Shown: positions 18,211-27,470 of the stretch, in pieces | Numbering within the stretch: position 1 is the stretch's first letter | Layout: the number at the start of each line of letters is the position of its first letter | Assembly: GCA_021372295.1 (NCBI GenBank) | Contig: JAJFUS010000033.1 | Location: 1 to 64,000, forward strand | Source of the DNA: a bacterium | GTDB taxonomy: Bacteria > Armatimonadota > UBA5829 | Length of the DNA: 64,000 nucleotides | Reading direction: 5' to 3' | Position numbers and translations under genes: made by a program | The notes under the pieces: model-generated | What the model was told of the DNA's origin: nothing | Databases searched by the model: none | Seen by the model: only the letters and a program-made list of their open reading frames with translations

Positions 18211-18718
18211 CCAGTCATTCAGAGCAGCCGAAAAGAAAGTGCGGAGCCGGTCGGAATTGCAGCAGATCGTCGAGCAGGCTAAAAACAATGGTCAGACCGT
18301 GGTATTCACAAACGGCTGCTTTGATATTCTTCATATAGGTCACGTGCGGTATCTGCAGGATGCCCGTGCCCAAGGCGATATGCTCGTGGTGGGAGTAAAC
18401 TCGGACGAGACCGTGCGCAAACTCAAGGGCGAGGGCAGACCGATAGTGCCTCAGTTCGAGCGCGTAGAGGTGCTGGCCGCGCTGGAATGCGTGGATTACG
18501 TGACGATTTTCGAGGAAGATACGCCCATCGAATTGATTCTGGCGATCAAGCCGAGCATACACGTCAAGGGCGGCGATTATATCCCGCAGGATCTGCCGGA
18601 AGCCGATGCCGTGCGCAGTGTCGGCGGCGAAGTACGCACGATTCCATACGCCAACACGGATACCGAGGGACGCTCGACAACCAATCTGATTGCGGCTATA
18701 CTACAGGCAGGCGAATAG
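18203..18718 (+). CDS. rfaE2: D-beta-heptose 1-phosphate adenylyltransferase
   Basis: A 171-aa nucleotidyltransferase equal to the C-terminal half of HldE. Motifs: TNGCFDILHIGHVRYL (nucleotide site), VNSDETVRKLKGEGRP, HVKGGDY, and the end EGRSTTNLIAAI. It makes ADP-heptose for the lipopolysaccharide inner core. The kinase half (HldA) is not adjacent. The epimerase HldD is encoded at 50418, so at least two steps of ADP-heptose synthesis are in this window. Confidence 0.9.
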   Translation: MASQSFRAAEKKVRSRSELQQIVEQAKNNGQTVVFTNGCFDILHIGHVRYLQDARAQGDMLVVGVNSDETVRKLKGEGRPIVPQFERVEVLAALECVDYVTIFEEDTPIELILAIKPSIHVKGGDYIPQDLPEADAVRSVGGEVRTIPYANTDTEGRSTTNLIAAILQAGE

Positions 18719-18731
18719 CGGGGAAAATGCG

Positions 18732-19400
18732 ATGCCTGCAAATCTGACGCCTGATTACCGTGCGGCTGAAGCCAGATTCCGAGCCGCCGAAACGACGGAA
18801 GACAAGCTCGAAGCACTGGAGCAGATGTACGCTGCCATTCCCAAGCACAAGGGCACGGAAAAGCTTAGAGCGGACATAAAGCGCCGCATGGCAAAACTGC
18901 GTGGTAAAATCAGGCAGGCCAAACCGGCTCTTGGACAACCCGACGCTTACGAAATAATCAAATATGGTGATCTGCGGATTGCGCTGATCGGCCCACATAG
19001 TTCAGGCAAGTCGACTCTTTTCGCGCTGTTGACCAGCGACAAAGAATACGCCCGGCAAGACCTGATTAGTGTTGTGAGAAGCGCCGATGCGGTCGCAATA
19101 GCGCTGGATTGTTCCGACGACATGCTTCTCGATCATCTGGCCGATATTCGTGAGGAGCTTGCGGTCTACAATATATTGTTGGCCGGCAAGCATACTCCGC
19201 AGACCGGGTCAGCGGCGGGAACCGTTTCAAAACCGGCATTCGTAATTGCAAATAAGATCGACGCACCCGGCTCAGAAGAGAATTTTGAGGCGCTGCGGGA
19301 TGTATATGCGGACGAGTTCGATATACTGCCGGTGTCGGCGAAAACCGGCGAAGGCACAGAGTTGCTTAATAAAGTGATCCACGAGGGGTTAACATGGTAG
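18732..19400 (+). CDS. Obg/DRG-like GTPase lacking the switch regions
   Basis: A 222-aa protein whose helical N-terminus (residues 1-70) and G motifs resemble DRG-type GTPases. The P-loop GPHSSGKS (87-94), G4 NKID (174-177) and G5 SAK (202-204) are intact. The stretch holding G2 (switch I) and G3 (DxxG) is missing: only about 22 residues separate GKST from the RSADAVAIALD strand, where family members have roughly 70. No TGS domain is present. The start ATG 18732 follows GGGGAAAA; upstream frame residues are unlike the family. Hydrolysis is doubtful without G3. It may bind nucleotide without hydrolysis, or be decaying. Confidence 0.7.
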   Translation: MPANLTPDYRAAEARFRAAETTEDKLEALEQMYAAIPKHKGTEKLRADIKRRMAKLRGKIRQAKPALGQPDAYEIIKYGDLRIALIGPHSSGKSTLFALLTSDKEYARQDLISVVRSADAVAIALDCSDDMLLDHLADIREELAVYNILLAGKHTPQTGSAAGTVSKPAFVIANKIDAPGSEENFEALRDVYADEFDILPVSAKTGEGTELLNKVIHEGLTW

Positions 19401-19675
19401 CGACATACGTTCTGATTATTGGTGTAATGCTTGTGCTGGTGGTTGGCGGGATCGGCCTCGTTGCGATGGGCAACGGTCATATACTGCCGTCGCTGGTCCC
19501 GCTGGCTCCATTATTGGTCGCTATCGGCTGCATATTGCTGATTATGACCGAACTACTGCTCTTTTTCGGAAACAAAGAAGACAAAAAATGCGCTTTCCGC
19601 GATCTGGGTTATCTCATCCCCACCCTATTTATCAGCAGCGGTCTATGGTGGGTTGCGCAGCGTTTCCTTTGGTAG
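19394..19675 (+). CDS. Small three-helix membrane protein, unknown
   Basis: A 93-aa hydrophobic protein with membrane segments at about residues 4-25, 33-58 and 70-88, joined by a charged loop NKEDKKC. No family was recognised. It overlaps the end of the truncated GTPase gene by 7 bp, so the two are probably co-translated and may act together at the membrane. It is followed closely by a convergent gene. Confidence 0.6.
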   Translation: MVATYVLIIGVMLVLVVGGIGLVAMGNGHILPSLVPLAPLLVAIGCILLIMTELLLFFGNKEDKKCAFRDLGYLIPTLFISSGLWWVAQRFLW

Positions 19676-19681
19676 AAAAAG

Positions 19682-20710
19682 TTAAGCCGTGCCTTTAGCA
19701 GGTTGAACCACATTCTGCGGATTGCCCTTGAGAAACGCTTCGATGTTATCTATCGTAGTGTCGATAATGCGTCTCTCGGCCTCGACCGAGTAAAATGCCA
19801 CATGCGGTGTAATAATCACGTTATCTCGATGTAATAGCGCATAACTTCGCACAATAGCCCTCAGTTTTTCGACCGGCAGCGTGTCGGACAAAAGCTGTGC
19901 TTCTTCCTTAATCGACTCTTCTCCCTCAAGAACATCCAGTCCCGCGCCCCCGAGAATGCCTTCGTCCAGCGCTTTTACCAGGGCTTCGGTGTCCACGACC
20001 GCTCCCCTCGCCGTGTTGATGAGCAGAGCGCCGCGCTTGATCTTACGGATGTTGTCATTGTTGATGAGGTGGTAGGTCTCTTTAATAAGCGGCACGTGGA
20101 TGGTAATGACATCGCTTTCTTCCAGCAGCCGATCTAGCGACGTATACTCAAACCCAAGAACTTCAGCCAATATGGACTGCGGGCGGACGTCATACGCGAG
20201 CACGCGCATGTCGAAACCGCGTCCGATCCTTATACAGTGCAGCCCGATTGCACCCGCACCGATCACTCCGAGTGTCTTGTCTTTGAGGTCGAACCCGCGA
20301 AGACCCTCAATGTTGAAGTCCAACTGATTCGTGCGCGTGATTGCCGTCTTCATCCTGCGAGTCAGACCCAAAATGAGCGCGAACGCGTGCTCGGCAACGG
20401 TGTTTTCGCCGTACCGCGGGACGTTACAAACGGTTATCCCACGTTTTTCGCACTCTTCGAGGTCGATGTGGTCAACGCCTGTGGAACGGGTTGTGACAAG
20501 CTTTAGGTTTGGAAGTTTGTCCAAAACCGGCTTGTCGAACCTGGAGTATATGAACACCGAGACGATATCCACATCGCCGAATTCATCGGCCGTTGACTCA
20601 CCCAGTGCGTCACTGACCATCTTCGTCTGATGAGGAGCCAACCCGCGCTCGGTCACATACTCGCGCACCCAGTCTTCGACTTCATAAAAGACGATTTTCG
20701 TCTCAGACAA
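19682..20710 (-). CDS. D-isomer 2-hydroxyacid dehydrogenase
   Basis: A 342-aa NAD-dependent dehydrogenase. The Rossmann motif is LGVIGAGAIGLHCIRIGRGF; the catalytic triad is the Arg in NTARGAVVD, the Glu in GLDVLEGEES and the His in ITPHVAFYS. The family reduces 2-oxoacids such as pyruvate or 3-phosphohydroxypyruvate; overall form and length are closest to D-lactate dehydrogenases. It lies 6 bp before the pseudopilin-like gene on the same strand. The exact substrate cannot be told. Confidence 0.88.
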   Translation of the reverse strand: MSETKIVFYEVEDWVREYVTERGLAPHQTKMVSDALGESTADEFGDVDIVSVFIYSRFDKPVLDKLPNLKLVTTRSTGVDHIDLEECEKRGITVCNVPRYGENTVAEHAFALILGLTRRMKTAITRTNQLDFNIEGLRGFDLKDKTLGVIGAGAIGLHCIRIGRGFDMRVLAYDVRPQSILAEVLGFEYTSLDRLLEESDVITIHVPLIKETYHLINNDNIRKIKRGALLINTARGAVVDTEALVKALDEGILGGAGLDVLEGEESIKEEAQLLSDTLPVEKLRAIVRSYALLHRDNVIITPHVAFYSVEAERRIIDTTIDNIEAFLKGNPQNVVQPAKGTA

Positions 20711-20716
20711 TTCGAG

Positions 20717-21193
20717 TTACCCTCCGCGTTTGCCGGGCTCGGCGTATGCAACTGTGATATTGCCGTCCTTATGCAGCAGCAGTTTCGTGAGAGGCACATC
20801 TTTTCGCAGCCGGTGCCGGTTGCACTCCAGCACCACGAAATCATCCTGCGAGTCCGGCTTGGGCCGGTGGTATATATAACTGGTGTCACAGCCAGCCGAC
20901 TTATCCACAGGACACCTCAGTACCGACGGCTTCTTCAGATAGTCTCTTTTCAGGTCGACAAGCTGCTCGGGATACTTGCCGTTAACGTCATTATAACGAT
21001 CCAGCGCGGCGCCGATGGCGATCATATTATCGCGGCATTTGGCAATATCCTGCACAGTGTGCATCCTGGACACGTATATCAGTAGAGCCATCAATCCCGC
21101 AAAAGCAATACCGACCACAACTGCACAGCCCCTGAGCAGCCATGCGCAGCCGCGCGGCCTTGGATTCAGGTTATTTTCCTCCATTTGACCCAT
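20717..21193 (-). CDS. Membrane-anchored pseudopilin-like protein
   Basis: A 158-aa protein with a short basic N-terminus, one membrane helix (about residues 20-42) and an extracytoplasmic part. The segment ALDRYNDVNGKYPEQLVDL and the later LRCPVDKSAGCDTS resemble the C-terminal region of type II secretion major pseudopilins, which bind calcium. No prepilin cleavage site is visible, so it is probably not a true pilin. Its start overlaps the paaK stop by 23 bp; ATG 21184 is an alternative start. Function unknown. Confidence 0.6.
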   Translation of the reverse strand: MGQMEENNLNPRPRGCAWLLRGCAVVVGIAFAGLMALLIYVSRMHTVQDIAKCRDNMIAIGAALDRYNDVNGKYPEQLVDLKRDYLKKPSVLRCPVDKSAGCDTSYIYHRPKPDSQDDFVVLECNRHRLRKDVPLTKLLLHKDGNITVAYAEPGKRGG

Positions 21194-22460
21194 TATTCTC
21201 GTAAATCACGCGGACGGCCTTGCCGTCCTGTCGAGGTAGAGCGCCGATCTTATAAACATCGCCCTTGGGGCTAAACCCAAGGACTTCCTTGAGCTTCTTC
21301 TCGACGACGAATCCCGTAACACCCTCTTCGGCCTCGACGTTGATGCGCACATCCTTGACACCGTCGGCTTCCTCAATAATAATCTGGTAGTTGCTGCCGA
21401 TTCCAGGTATCTCCATAAGAGCCTGCTCCACCTGTTTGGGGAAGAAGTTAACACCCTTTACGATAAGCATATCGTCTTTGCGCCCGGTAATTCTGTCGAG
21501 CCGCAGTGACGTTCTACCACACTCGCACTTCTGGCGGGTGAGGATTCGCGTGAGGTCGCCTGTTCTATATCTTATAATCGGAATGGCCTGAAGGCTCAAC
21601 GACGTAAAAACTACTTCACCGTATTCGCCGTCGCGGACAGTTTTGCCGGTGGCAGGATCGACAATCTCACAGATGTATTGGTCTTCCCACACATGGATTC
21701 CGTTATGAACCTGACAATCCATGCCCGTTGTGGAAACGCCGCCGGTTTCGGTCATTCCGTAAATATCGTAAGCCTCGATACCCAAGCCGTTCTCGATCTT
21801 CTCGCGCATCTTGTCAGAGAATGTCTCGGATCCGAATATGCCCACCTTGAGGCTGGGTATTTCTGCTTTCTGATCTTCGAGCACTTCCATGATGCGGATA
21901 GCATAGCTGACCACACACATCAGCGCCTTGACGCCGAAATCGTTCATCAACTTGATCTGACGAGGAGTGTTGCCCGCGCCTGCCGGGATTATAAACATAT
22001 CCGACTTGCGTCCGCCGTGATAGAACCCGAACCCGCCGTTAAACAGTCCGAACGACGGCGTTATCTGGATGGTGTCGCCAGAAACCAATCCGGCCATATA
22101 ATAGCATCGGGCCATGCATTCGGCCCACAGATCGAGATCGTGCTCAGTGTACGCCATAACGACCGGCGAGCCGGTGGAACCCGAACTCATGTGCATCTCG
22201 CGCAGTTCTGACTTATCTACGCACAGCATTCCCAGAGGGTACTGGTCGCGGAAGTCGTTCTTGTCCGTAAAAGGCAGGTTGCGTATGTCCTCAAGCATCT
22301 CGATGTCCTGAGGCTTGATTTCCGCCGCATCCATCTTTGCCCTGTAAAACGGGCTGCGCTCATACGCCAACTTCACTGTGTTTTTAAGACTGGTGAGTTG
22401 ATGCGAGGCGAGTTCGTCACGGGACATCGTCTCGGCTTTTTCATTCCAGAATACGCTCAT
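21171..22460 (-). CDS. paaK: Phenylacetate-CoA ligase
   Basis: A 429-aa adenylate-forming ligase of the PaaK type. The phosphate-binding loop is SSGSTGSPVVMAYT, the A5 motif YGMTETGG, and the hinge is near YRTGDLTRIL. A cysteine pair lies in RQKCECGRTS. In anaerobes these enzymes activate aromatic acids, for example from amino-acid fermentation, yielding acyl-CoA and AMP. No other phenylacetate genes are nearby, so the substrate is open. The gene starts a minus-strand run into the pseudopilin-like and dehydrogenase genes. Confidence 0.9.
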   Translation of the reverse strand: MSVFWNEKAETMSRDELASHQLTSLKNTVKLAYERSPFYRAKMDAAEIKPQDIEMLEDIRNLPFTDKNDFRDQYPLGMLCVDKSELREMHMSSGSTGSPVVMAYTEHDLDLWAECMARCYYMAGLVSGDTIQITPSFGLFNGGFGFYHGGRKSDMFIIPAGAGNTPRQIKLMNDFGVKALMCVVSYAIRIMEVLEDQKAEIPSLKVGIFGSETFSDKMREKIENGLGIEAYDIYGMTETGGVSTTGMDCQVHNGIHVWEDQYICEIVDPATGKTVRDGEYGEVVFTSLSLQAIPIIRYRTGDLTRILTRQKCECGRTSLRLDRITGRKDDMLIVKGVNFFPKQVEQALMEIPGIGSNYQIIIEEADGVKDVRINVEAEEGVTGFVVEKKLKEVLGFSPKGDVYKIGALPRQDGKAVRVIYENNGSNGGK

Positions 22461-22669
22461 AGCATTATTACCTCTATATTAGACGACCGAGAGGTCATTT
22501 CTATGCGAGTCTTTGCCTGGTGTTAAACTTCAGGTGAGGAACAAGCAAATTATAGTCATTATTCGTCCCAAAATCAATAGATGAAGACGTTTGTCATTAG
22601 ATTAGCTTGTCGAACTGAACCCAGTTGATGTATCATCTTATACATACCAGCAGCACGAAAGGAAATGAT

Positions 22670-22957
22670 ATGTTTATAGTGTCCGGCTCATACATAAAAC
22701 CGATAGATGAAGTCGAACGTGTCCTGCCCGCGCATAAAGCATATCTGGACACGCTCAATGAGGCGGGAATTCTTGTCTGCTGCGGCCCGATGAAACCTCG
22801 GACGGGCGGAGTCATTCTTCTTGGCCTGGAGTCGAGAGAGATGGTCGATGACATACTGAAAGATGACCCGTTCAACACAGAGGAGATCGTCGAATATTCT
22901 ATTATCGAGTTCATACCTAACAAGGCGGCCGCCGATCTTCAACGGTTGCTGAAATAA
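22670..22957 (+). CDS. YciI family protein
   Basis: A 95-aa single-domain protein with a ferredoxin-like YciI fold: MFIVSGSYIKPIDEVE, HKAYLDTLNEAGIL and the end DPFNTEEIVEYSIIEF. The conserved His and Asp of the family are likely H24 in the HKAYL segment and the Asp of KDDPF. The start ATG 22670 follows AAAGGAAA; an upstream in-frame codon would add 15 residues without support. The exact reaction of stand-alone YciI proteins is mostly unknown. Confidence 0.8.
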   Translation: MFIVSGSYIKPIDEVERVLPAHKAYLDTLNEAGILVCCGPMKPRTGGVILLGLESREMVDDILKDDPFNTEEIVEYSIIEFIPNKAAADLQRLLK

Positions 22958-22988
22958 CAATAGTGCGAAAGAAAAGGAACTAAATACC

Positions 22989-24662
22989 ACGGAAAATACA
23001 AACTCACCAAAATTGCAAGTCATTCCCCTCGGCGGAGTCATGGAAATCGGCAAAAACATGACCGCCTACGTCTATAACGATCAGATAATCATAGTTGACG
23101 CGGGTCTGATGTTCCCCGACGAAGAGATGCTCGGAGTCGATATAGTGATCCCAGACATCACTTACCTGGAGGAAAACGCTGACAAGGTTCTCGGCATTGT
23201 GCTCACGCACGGTCACGAGGATCATATCGGTGCGCTGCCCTACGTGCTCAGGCGGCTGGATGTGCCCGTTTGGGGGACGCCGCTCACACTCGGGTTTGTG
23301 TCGAACAAGCTGCGCGAGCATCACCTGGAAGATGTCGCGCGCCTCAATGAAGTCCAGGCGGGCGATACTGTCGAGATCGGCGATTTTTCGGTCGAGTTCG
23401 TGAGGGTGTCTCACAGCATCCCGGACGCATCGGGTCTTGTCATTAGGACACCCGTGGGCACGATCGTCCAGAGCAGCGATTTCAAATTCGATCAGACACC
23501 TATCGACGGCCAACTGGCGGATGTCAGCCGTCTGGCGAAGGTCGGCGAGGAGGGAGTGCTCGCGTTTCTCTGCGACTCCACGAATGTCGAGAAGCCTGGC
23601 TTCACGCCCAGTGAGAGCGGCGTCGGAGAAACGTTCGACAAGATCTTCGCGACAGCCCAGGGAAGGATCATTATTGCGGCGTTCGCATCAAATATCCACC
23701 GTCTGCAGCAGGTCTATAATATCGCGGCCAAACATGGGCGGCGCGTAGCTGTTGTCGGCAGAAGTATGGCCGAAAACAGCCGCATCGCTGAGGAGTTGGG
23801 TTATCTGATCGTTCCCGATGGCACCCGGTTGAATATCAACGAACTGGACAACGTGGATCCGACCGAAGTAGTAATTATGACCACCGGCAGCCAGGGCGAA
23901 CCGCTATCGGCGCTATCTCGAATGGCATCGGACGAGCACAAGCAGATCAAGATCGGCGAAGGCGACATGGTCGTTATCAGCGCGACCGCCATCCCAGGCA
24001 ATGAAAACCTGGTAATGCGCACGATCAACAGGCTCTTTAAGCAGGGCGCGGCTGTAGTATATGAACCGTTTGCTCACGTGCATGTGTCGGGGCACGGCAA
24101 TCAGGAAGATATACGACTGATGCTCAATCTCCTCAAACCGAAGTATATAATCCCTGTTCACGGCGAGCAGCGCCATTACGCGAAGTTCGTGGATATGGCA
24201 TCGGTTCTGGGTTATCCGAAAGAACGGATATTCAGGATGTCTCCCGGCGATGTGCTCGAAACGGACGGCGACAACGCCGCACTGATGGACAAAGTGCCTG
24301 CGGGAACTGTTATGGTGGACGGCCTCGGTGTGGGAGATGTCGAGGATCTGGTACTGCGCGACCGCAAACACCTCTCGCAGGACGGCGTCGTGATTGCGGT
24401 CGTAGGGATCGACTTAAACACCAAGGAGATCGTTTCGGGGCCGGATATCCTCTCAAGAGGGTTTGTCGGCGAGGACTTTGGCGAAGAAATTACTGAAGAA
24501 AGCAAGGGAATGCTTTTGGCGAAGCTGCAGGATTATATCGACAGCGGAAATATCGAGGCCCTCGATGACGTAAAAGCGGGCTGCCGCAAAGTGCTCGCGA
24601 AGTTCATATACGAACGCACCCACCGCAGGCCCATAATTGTGCCTGTTGTAATGGAAATCTAA
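22989..24662 (+). CDS. rnj: Ribonuclease J
   Basis: A beta-CASP metallo-beta-lactamase RNase. Motifs: VLTHGHEDHIGALPYVL (zinc site), CDSTNVEKPGFTPSE, and PVHGEQRHYAKFVDMA with the C-terminal domain after it. It processes and degrades RNA with endo- and 5'-exonuclease activity. The first canonical start, TTG 23013, has no ribosome site and would cut the conserved N-terminus. ACG 22989 lies 9 nt after AAAGGAA and gives a distance to GEIGKN-like residues equal to that of Bacillus RNase J1. I placed the start there with reservation; the rest of the gene is certain. Confidence 0.9.
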   Translation, partial: TENTNSPKLQVIPLGGVMEIGKNMTAYVYNDQIIIVDAGLMFPDEEMLGVDIVIPDITYLEENADKVLGIVLTHGHEDHIGALPYVLRRLDVPVWGTPLTLGFVSNKLREHHLEDVARLNEVQAGDTVEIGDFSVEFVRVSHSIPDASGLVIRTPVGTIVQSSDFKFDQTPIDGQLADVSRLAKVGEEGVLAFLCDSTNVEKPGFTPSESGVGETFDKIFATAQGRIIIAAFASNIHRLQQVYNIAAKHGRRVAVVGRSMAENSRIAEELGYLIVPDGTRLNINELDNVDPTEVVIMTTGSQGEPLSALSRMASDEHKQIKIGEGDMVVISATAIPGNENLVMRTINRLFKQGAAVVYEPFAHVHVSGHGNQEDIRLMLNLLKPKYIIPVHGEQRHYAKFVDMASVLGYPKERIFRMSPGDVLETDGDNAALMDKVPAGTVMVDGLGVGDVEDLVLRDRKHLSQDGVVIAVVGIDLNTKEIVSGPDILSRGFVGEDFGEEITEESKGMLLAKLQDYIDSGNIEALDDVKAGCRKVLAKFIYERTHRRPIIVPVVMEI

Positions 24663-24715
24663 ATGACTTTGCTTTACAGAGTATATTGTTAAAGATCTGT
24701 GGAGGAACCAATTTG

Positions 24716-27448
24716 ATGAAACTTAATCGACTCGTAGTTGCCGTAATTATTCTGCAAGCGCTGGCGATATCGTGCGCGTGGAGCCAGATGTCGGGAGTAG
24801 TCGAGACCAAACTCGACAACGGCCTGGTGGTGCTCACAAAAGAAGTGCATGCCGCGCCTGTGTTTACTGCGCAGGTGTGGTTTAAGGTCGGCTCTCGAAA
24901 TGAGCACACCGGCATCACTGGGATTTCGCACCTGCTGGAACACATGCTCTTTAACTCAAGCAAAAATTACAAAAAAGGTGAGATCAGCAACCTGATCCGA
25001 AAGCGCGGAGGAATCGAGAACGCCTCCACCTCAATGGACTTCACCTTTTACTGGCAGCTTCTCTCCAGCAAAAACCTTGAGTTTTCCCTGAAGACCCTCG
25101 CCGAGCGCGTCGGTAATGCGCTGCTCGACAAAAACGAGTTCGCAAGTGAGCGCACGGTTGTCCTTTCGGAATTGCAAGGTCACGAGAACGACCCAGACTG
25201 GAAGCTATATCATTACAATATGGCGACGGCGTTCATGGCACATCCTTATCAATGGCCTGTAATCGGGTGGGAGTCGGATGTGCGCAATATAGATGTGGAA
25301 CAGGTCCGCGATTATTACCAGACCCACTATTATCCCAATAATGCGACCCTAGTGCTGGTCGGCGACTTTGATACCCCAAAAGCCCTGACGCTGATTAAGA
25401 AATACTTTGGCAGCAAGCCCAAGGGCCAACTTCCAAGGCCCGTATATACGACCGAACCGCCTCAGAAAGGCAAGCGCGACGTCGTAATCAGGCAAGAAGG
25501 TAGCGCCGAAAGAGTGATGCTGACCTATCACATACCTGCTATGACTGATCCTGACAGCTACCCATTGATGGTACTAGATCGGATTATGAGCGGCGGCAGA
25601 GCGAGTCGATTGTATCAAGCGATGGTCGAAACACGGCTGGCGACATCCGCATCATCGGCGGCAGATATCAGCAAAGATCCGAACCTCTTCTTCTTTGAGG
25701 CAACCGGGCAGCAGAAAGTCTCAGCCGACACGCTTGAGAAAGAAATACTAACCCAGATCGAAAAAGCAAAGACGACTCTCCCGACCGACGACGAAATTCA
25801 GGCTGCAAAAAATCAACTCGAAGCCGATCTGATCTTCCAAAATGACAGCGTGACGAACCAGGGCAGACAGCTCGGATACTATAGCACTCTGGCGGACTGG
25901 CATTATCTCGAAAACCTGATCCCCAATATCAAGGCAGTGACGGCTGAAGATGTGCAATCAGTAGCCGTGAAATATCTGACCAGGGATAATATGACCAAGG
26001 CAACTTTTATTCCCACAAACGGAACCGCCAACGGTGGCACAGCCGGCCACGAAACCCCGGACGCAGCCCACCTCTCCACTAACTTGCCGAACTTGTGCTA
26101 TTACAATCAGCCCGGCGAGGATATTCATTTTGCAGAAACCTCAGCAACAAAGACAAAAAGCCTGCCTGCGCCAACCGCGACGGCAAGCAAAAATATAGCG
26201 AAGCCGTTCAGAACGGTAATGCCCAACGGCATTGTGTTGATTGTGCAGGAAAATCACTCCAACCCGACAGTCGCCGTATCCGGCTACATAAAGGCAGGAA
26301 GTTACTTCGACCCTGACGGCAAGAGTGGAACCGCATCGCTTGTGGGGGATATGCTCGGACGTGGGACATCGAACCGATCCGCGCTCGACCTGGCGAAAGA
26401 AGTAGAGTTTGTCGGGGCCAGCGTTTATACTTCGGCAAATATCGAATCCATGAGCTTCGGCGCGAAGTCGCTCACAAAAGATTTTTCACTCGTGCTCGAT
26501 ATACTTTCCGACGAACTCAGGCACGCAACATTCCCTGAAGACCAGTTCGAAAAATCCAAAGGCGAGATGGTCGCGGGACTGGAACAGAGCCGGGAATCAA
26601 CCGAAGCGAGTGCATTCCGCGCGTTTCGCAACAGCCTGTTCCCTGCGGGTCATCCATATCACAGCTTGACAATCGAACAGGCACAGCAGCAGTTGACCGG
26701 CATTACCCGCGACGACCTAGTGAAGTTTTATAACGCCTATTATCGCCCTGATACGACTATTATTACGATAGCAGGAGATGTCACAAGTGCCGAAGCGACC
26801 ACTTTTGTAACGAGATATTTCGGCGACTGGAGCGCAACCGGCCCGACTCCCGTAGTGGACATTCCGACTATTCAGCCTCAGACGAAACCGGAAAAAATCG
26901 TCATCACAATGGCCGACAAGAGCGAAGTGAGCGTCGTTTACGGTTACGCTCTGGGCATCAAGCGTTCAGACCCGGACTTTTACGCCGCACGGGTTATGAA
27001 CCAGGTTCTTGGAGGCGGAGGCGCTCTCGGCAGCATCCTCGGCACTGAAATTCGGCAGAAGCGAGGGCTCGTCTATGATGTCCGCTCGACATTCGACGCA
27101 TCACTTGGCGCGGGGCCGTGGTATGCATCCCTGGGCACAAATCCGAAAGATGTCGACGAGGCCGTAAAGGTCTTGCGGGACGAAATGGAAAAAATGAAAA
27201 CAAAGGGCGTGCCGGAGGATAAGTTCGTTCAGGCGCGAGACTTTATAATAGGTGTTTTTCCGATTTCGCTGGAGACAAACGAAGGCGTGGCTCGCACGCT
27301 CCTGAGCGCCGAGTTCTACAACCTGGGGATGGACTATCTGCAAAACTACGCCGACTTATACCAATCCGTCACTCTGGATCAGGTGAACGCCGCAGCCAAG
27401 AAGTACCTGCACCCGGAAAACGGCACGCTGGTTATCGCAGGGCCGTAA
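24716..27448 (+). CDS. Exported M16 zinc metalloprotease, two-domain
   Basis: A 910-aa pitrilysin-family protein with a signal peptide (about residues 1-24). The first M16 domain has the active HxxEH motif (H72, E75, H76 in GISHLLEHMLFN) and a downstream Glu in VVLSELQGHEND. The second half repeats the fold from about residue 480 (MPNGIVLIVQENH) but its HxxEH has decayed to SLVGDMLG. So this is the fused active-inactive clamshell form. It should cut unfolded peptides outside the cytoplasm. ATG 24716 follows GGAGGAACC. Two other exported enzymes follow closely. Confidence 0.93.
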   Translation: MKLNRLVVAVIILQALAISCAWSQMSGVVETKLDNGLVVLTKEVHAAPVFTAQVWFKVGSRNEHTGITGISHLLEHMLFNSSKNYKKGEISNLIRKRGGIENASTSMDFTFYWQLLSSKNLEFSLKTLAERVGNALLDKNEFASERTVVLSELQGHENDPDWKLYHYNMATAFMAHPYQWPVIGWESDVRNIDVEQVRDYYQTHYYPNNATLVLVGDFDTPKALTLIKKYFGSKPKGQLPRPVYTTEPPQKGKRDVVIRQEGSAERVMLTYHIPAMTDPDSYPLMVLDRIMSGGRASRLYQAMVETRLATSASSAADISKDPNLFFFEATGQQKVSADTLEKEILTQIEKAKTTLPTDDEIQAAKNQLEADLIFQNDSVTNQGRQLGYYSTLADWHYLENLIPNIKAVTAEDVQSVAVKYLTRDNMTKATFIPTNGTANGGTAGHETPDAAHLSTNLPNLCYYNQPGEDIHFAETSATKTKSLPAPTATASKNIAKPFRTVMPNGIVLIVQENHSNPTVAVSGYIKAGSYFDPDGKSGTASLVGDMLGRGTSNRSALDLAKEVEFVGASVYTSANIESMSFGAKSLTKDFSLVLDILSDELRHATFPEDQFEKSKGEMVAGLEQSRESTEASAFRAFRNSLFPAGHPYHSLTIEQAQQQLTGITRDDLVKFYNAYYRPDTTIITIAGDVTSAEATTFVTRYFGDWSATGPTPVVDIPTIQPQTKPEKIVITMADKSEVSVVYGYALGIKRSDPDFYAARVMNQVLGGGGALGSILGTEIRQKRGLVYDVRSTFDASLGAGPWYASLGTNPKDVDEAVKVLRDEMEKMKTKGVPEDKFVQARDFIIGVFPISLETNEGVARTLLSAEFYNLGMDYLQNYADLYQSVTLDQVNAAAKKYLHPENGTLVIAGP

Positions 27449-27470
27449 TAGAAGACAATGGAGGAGAAAC

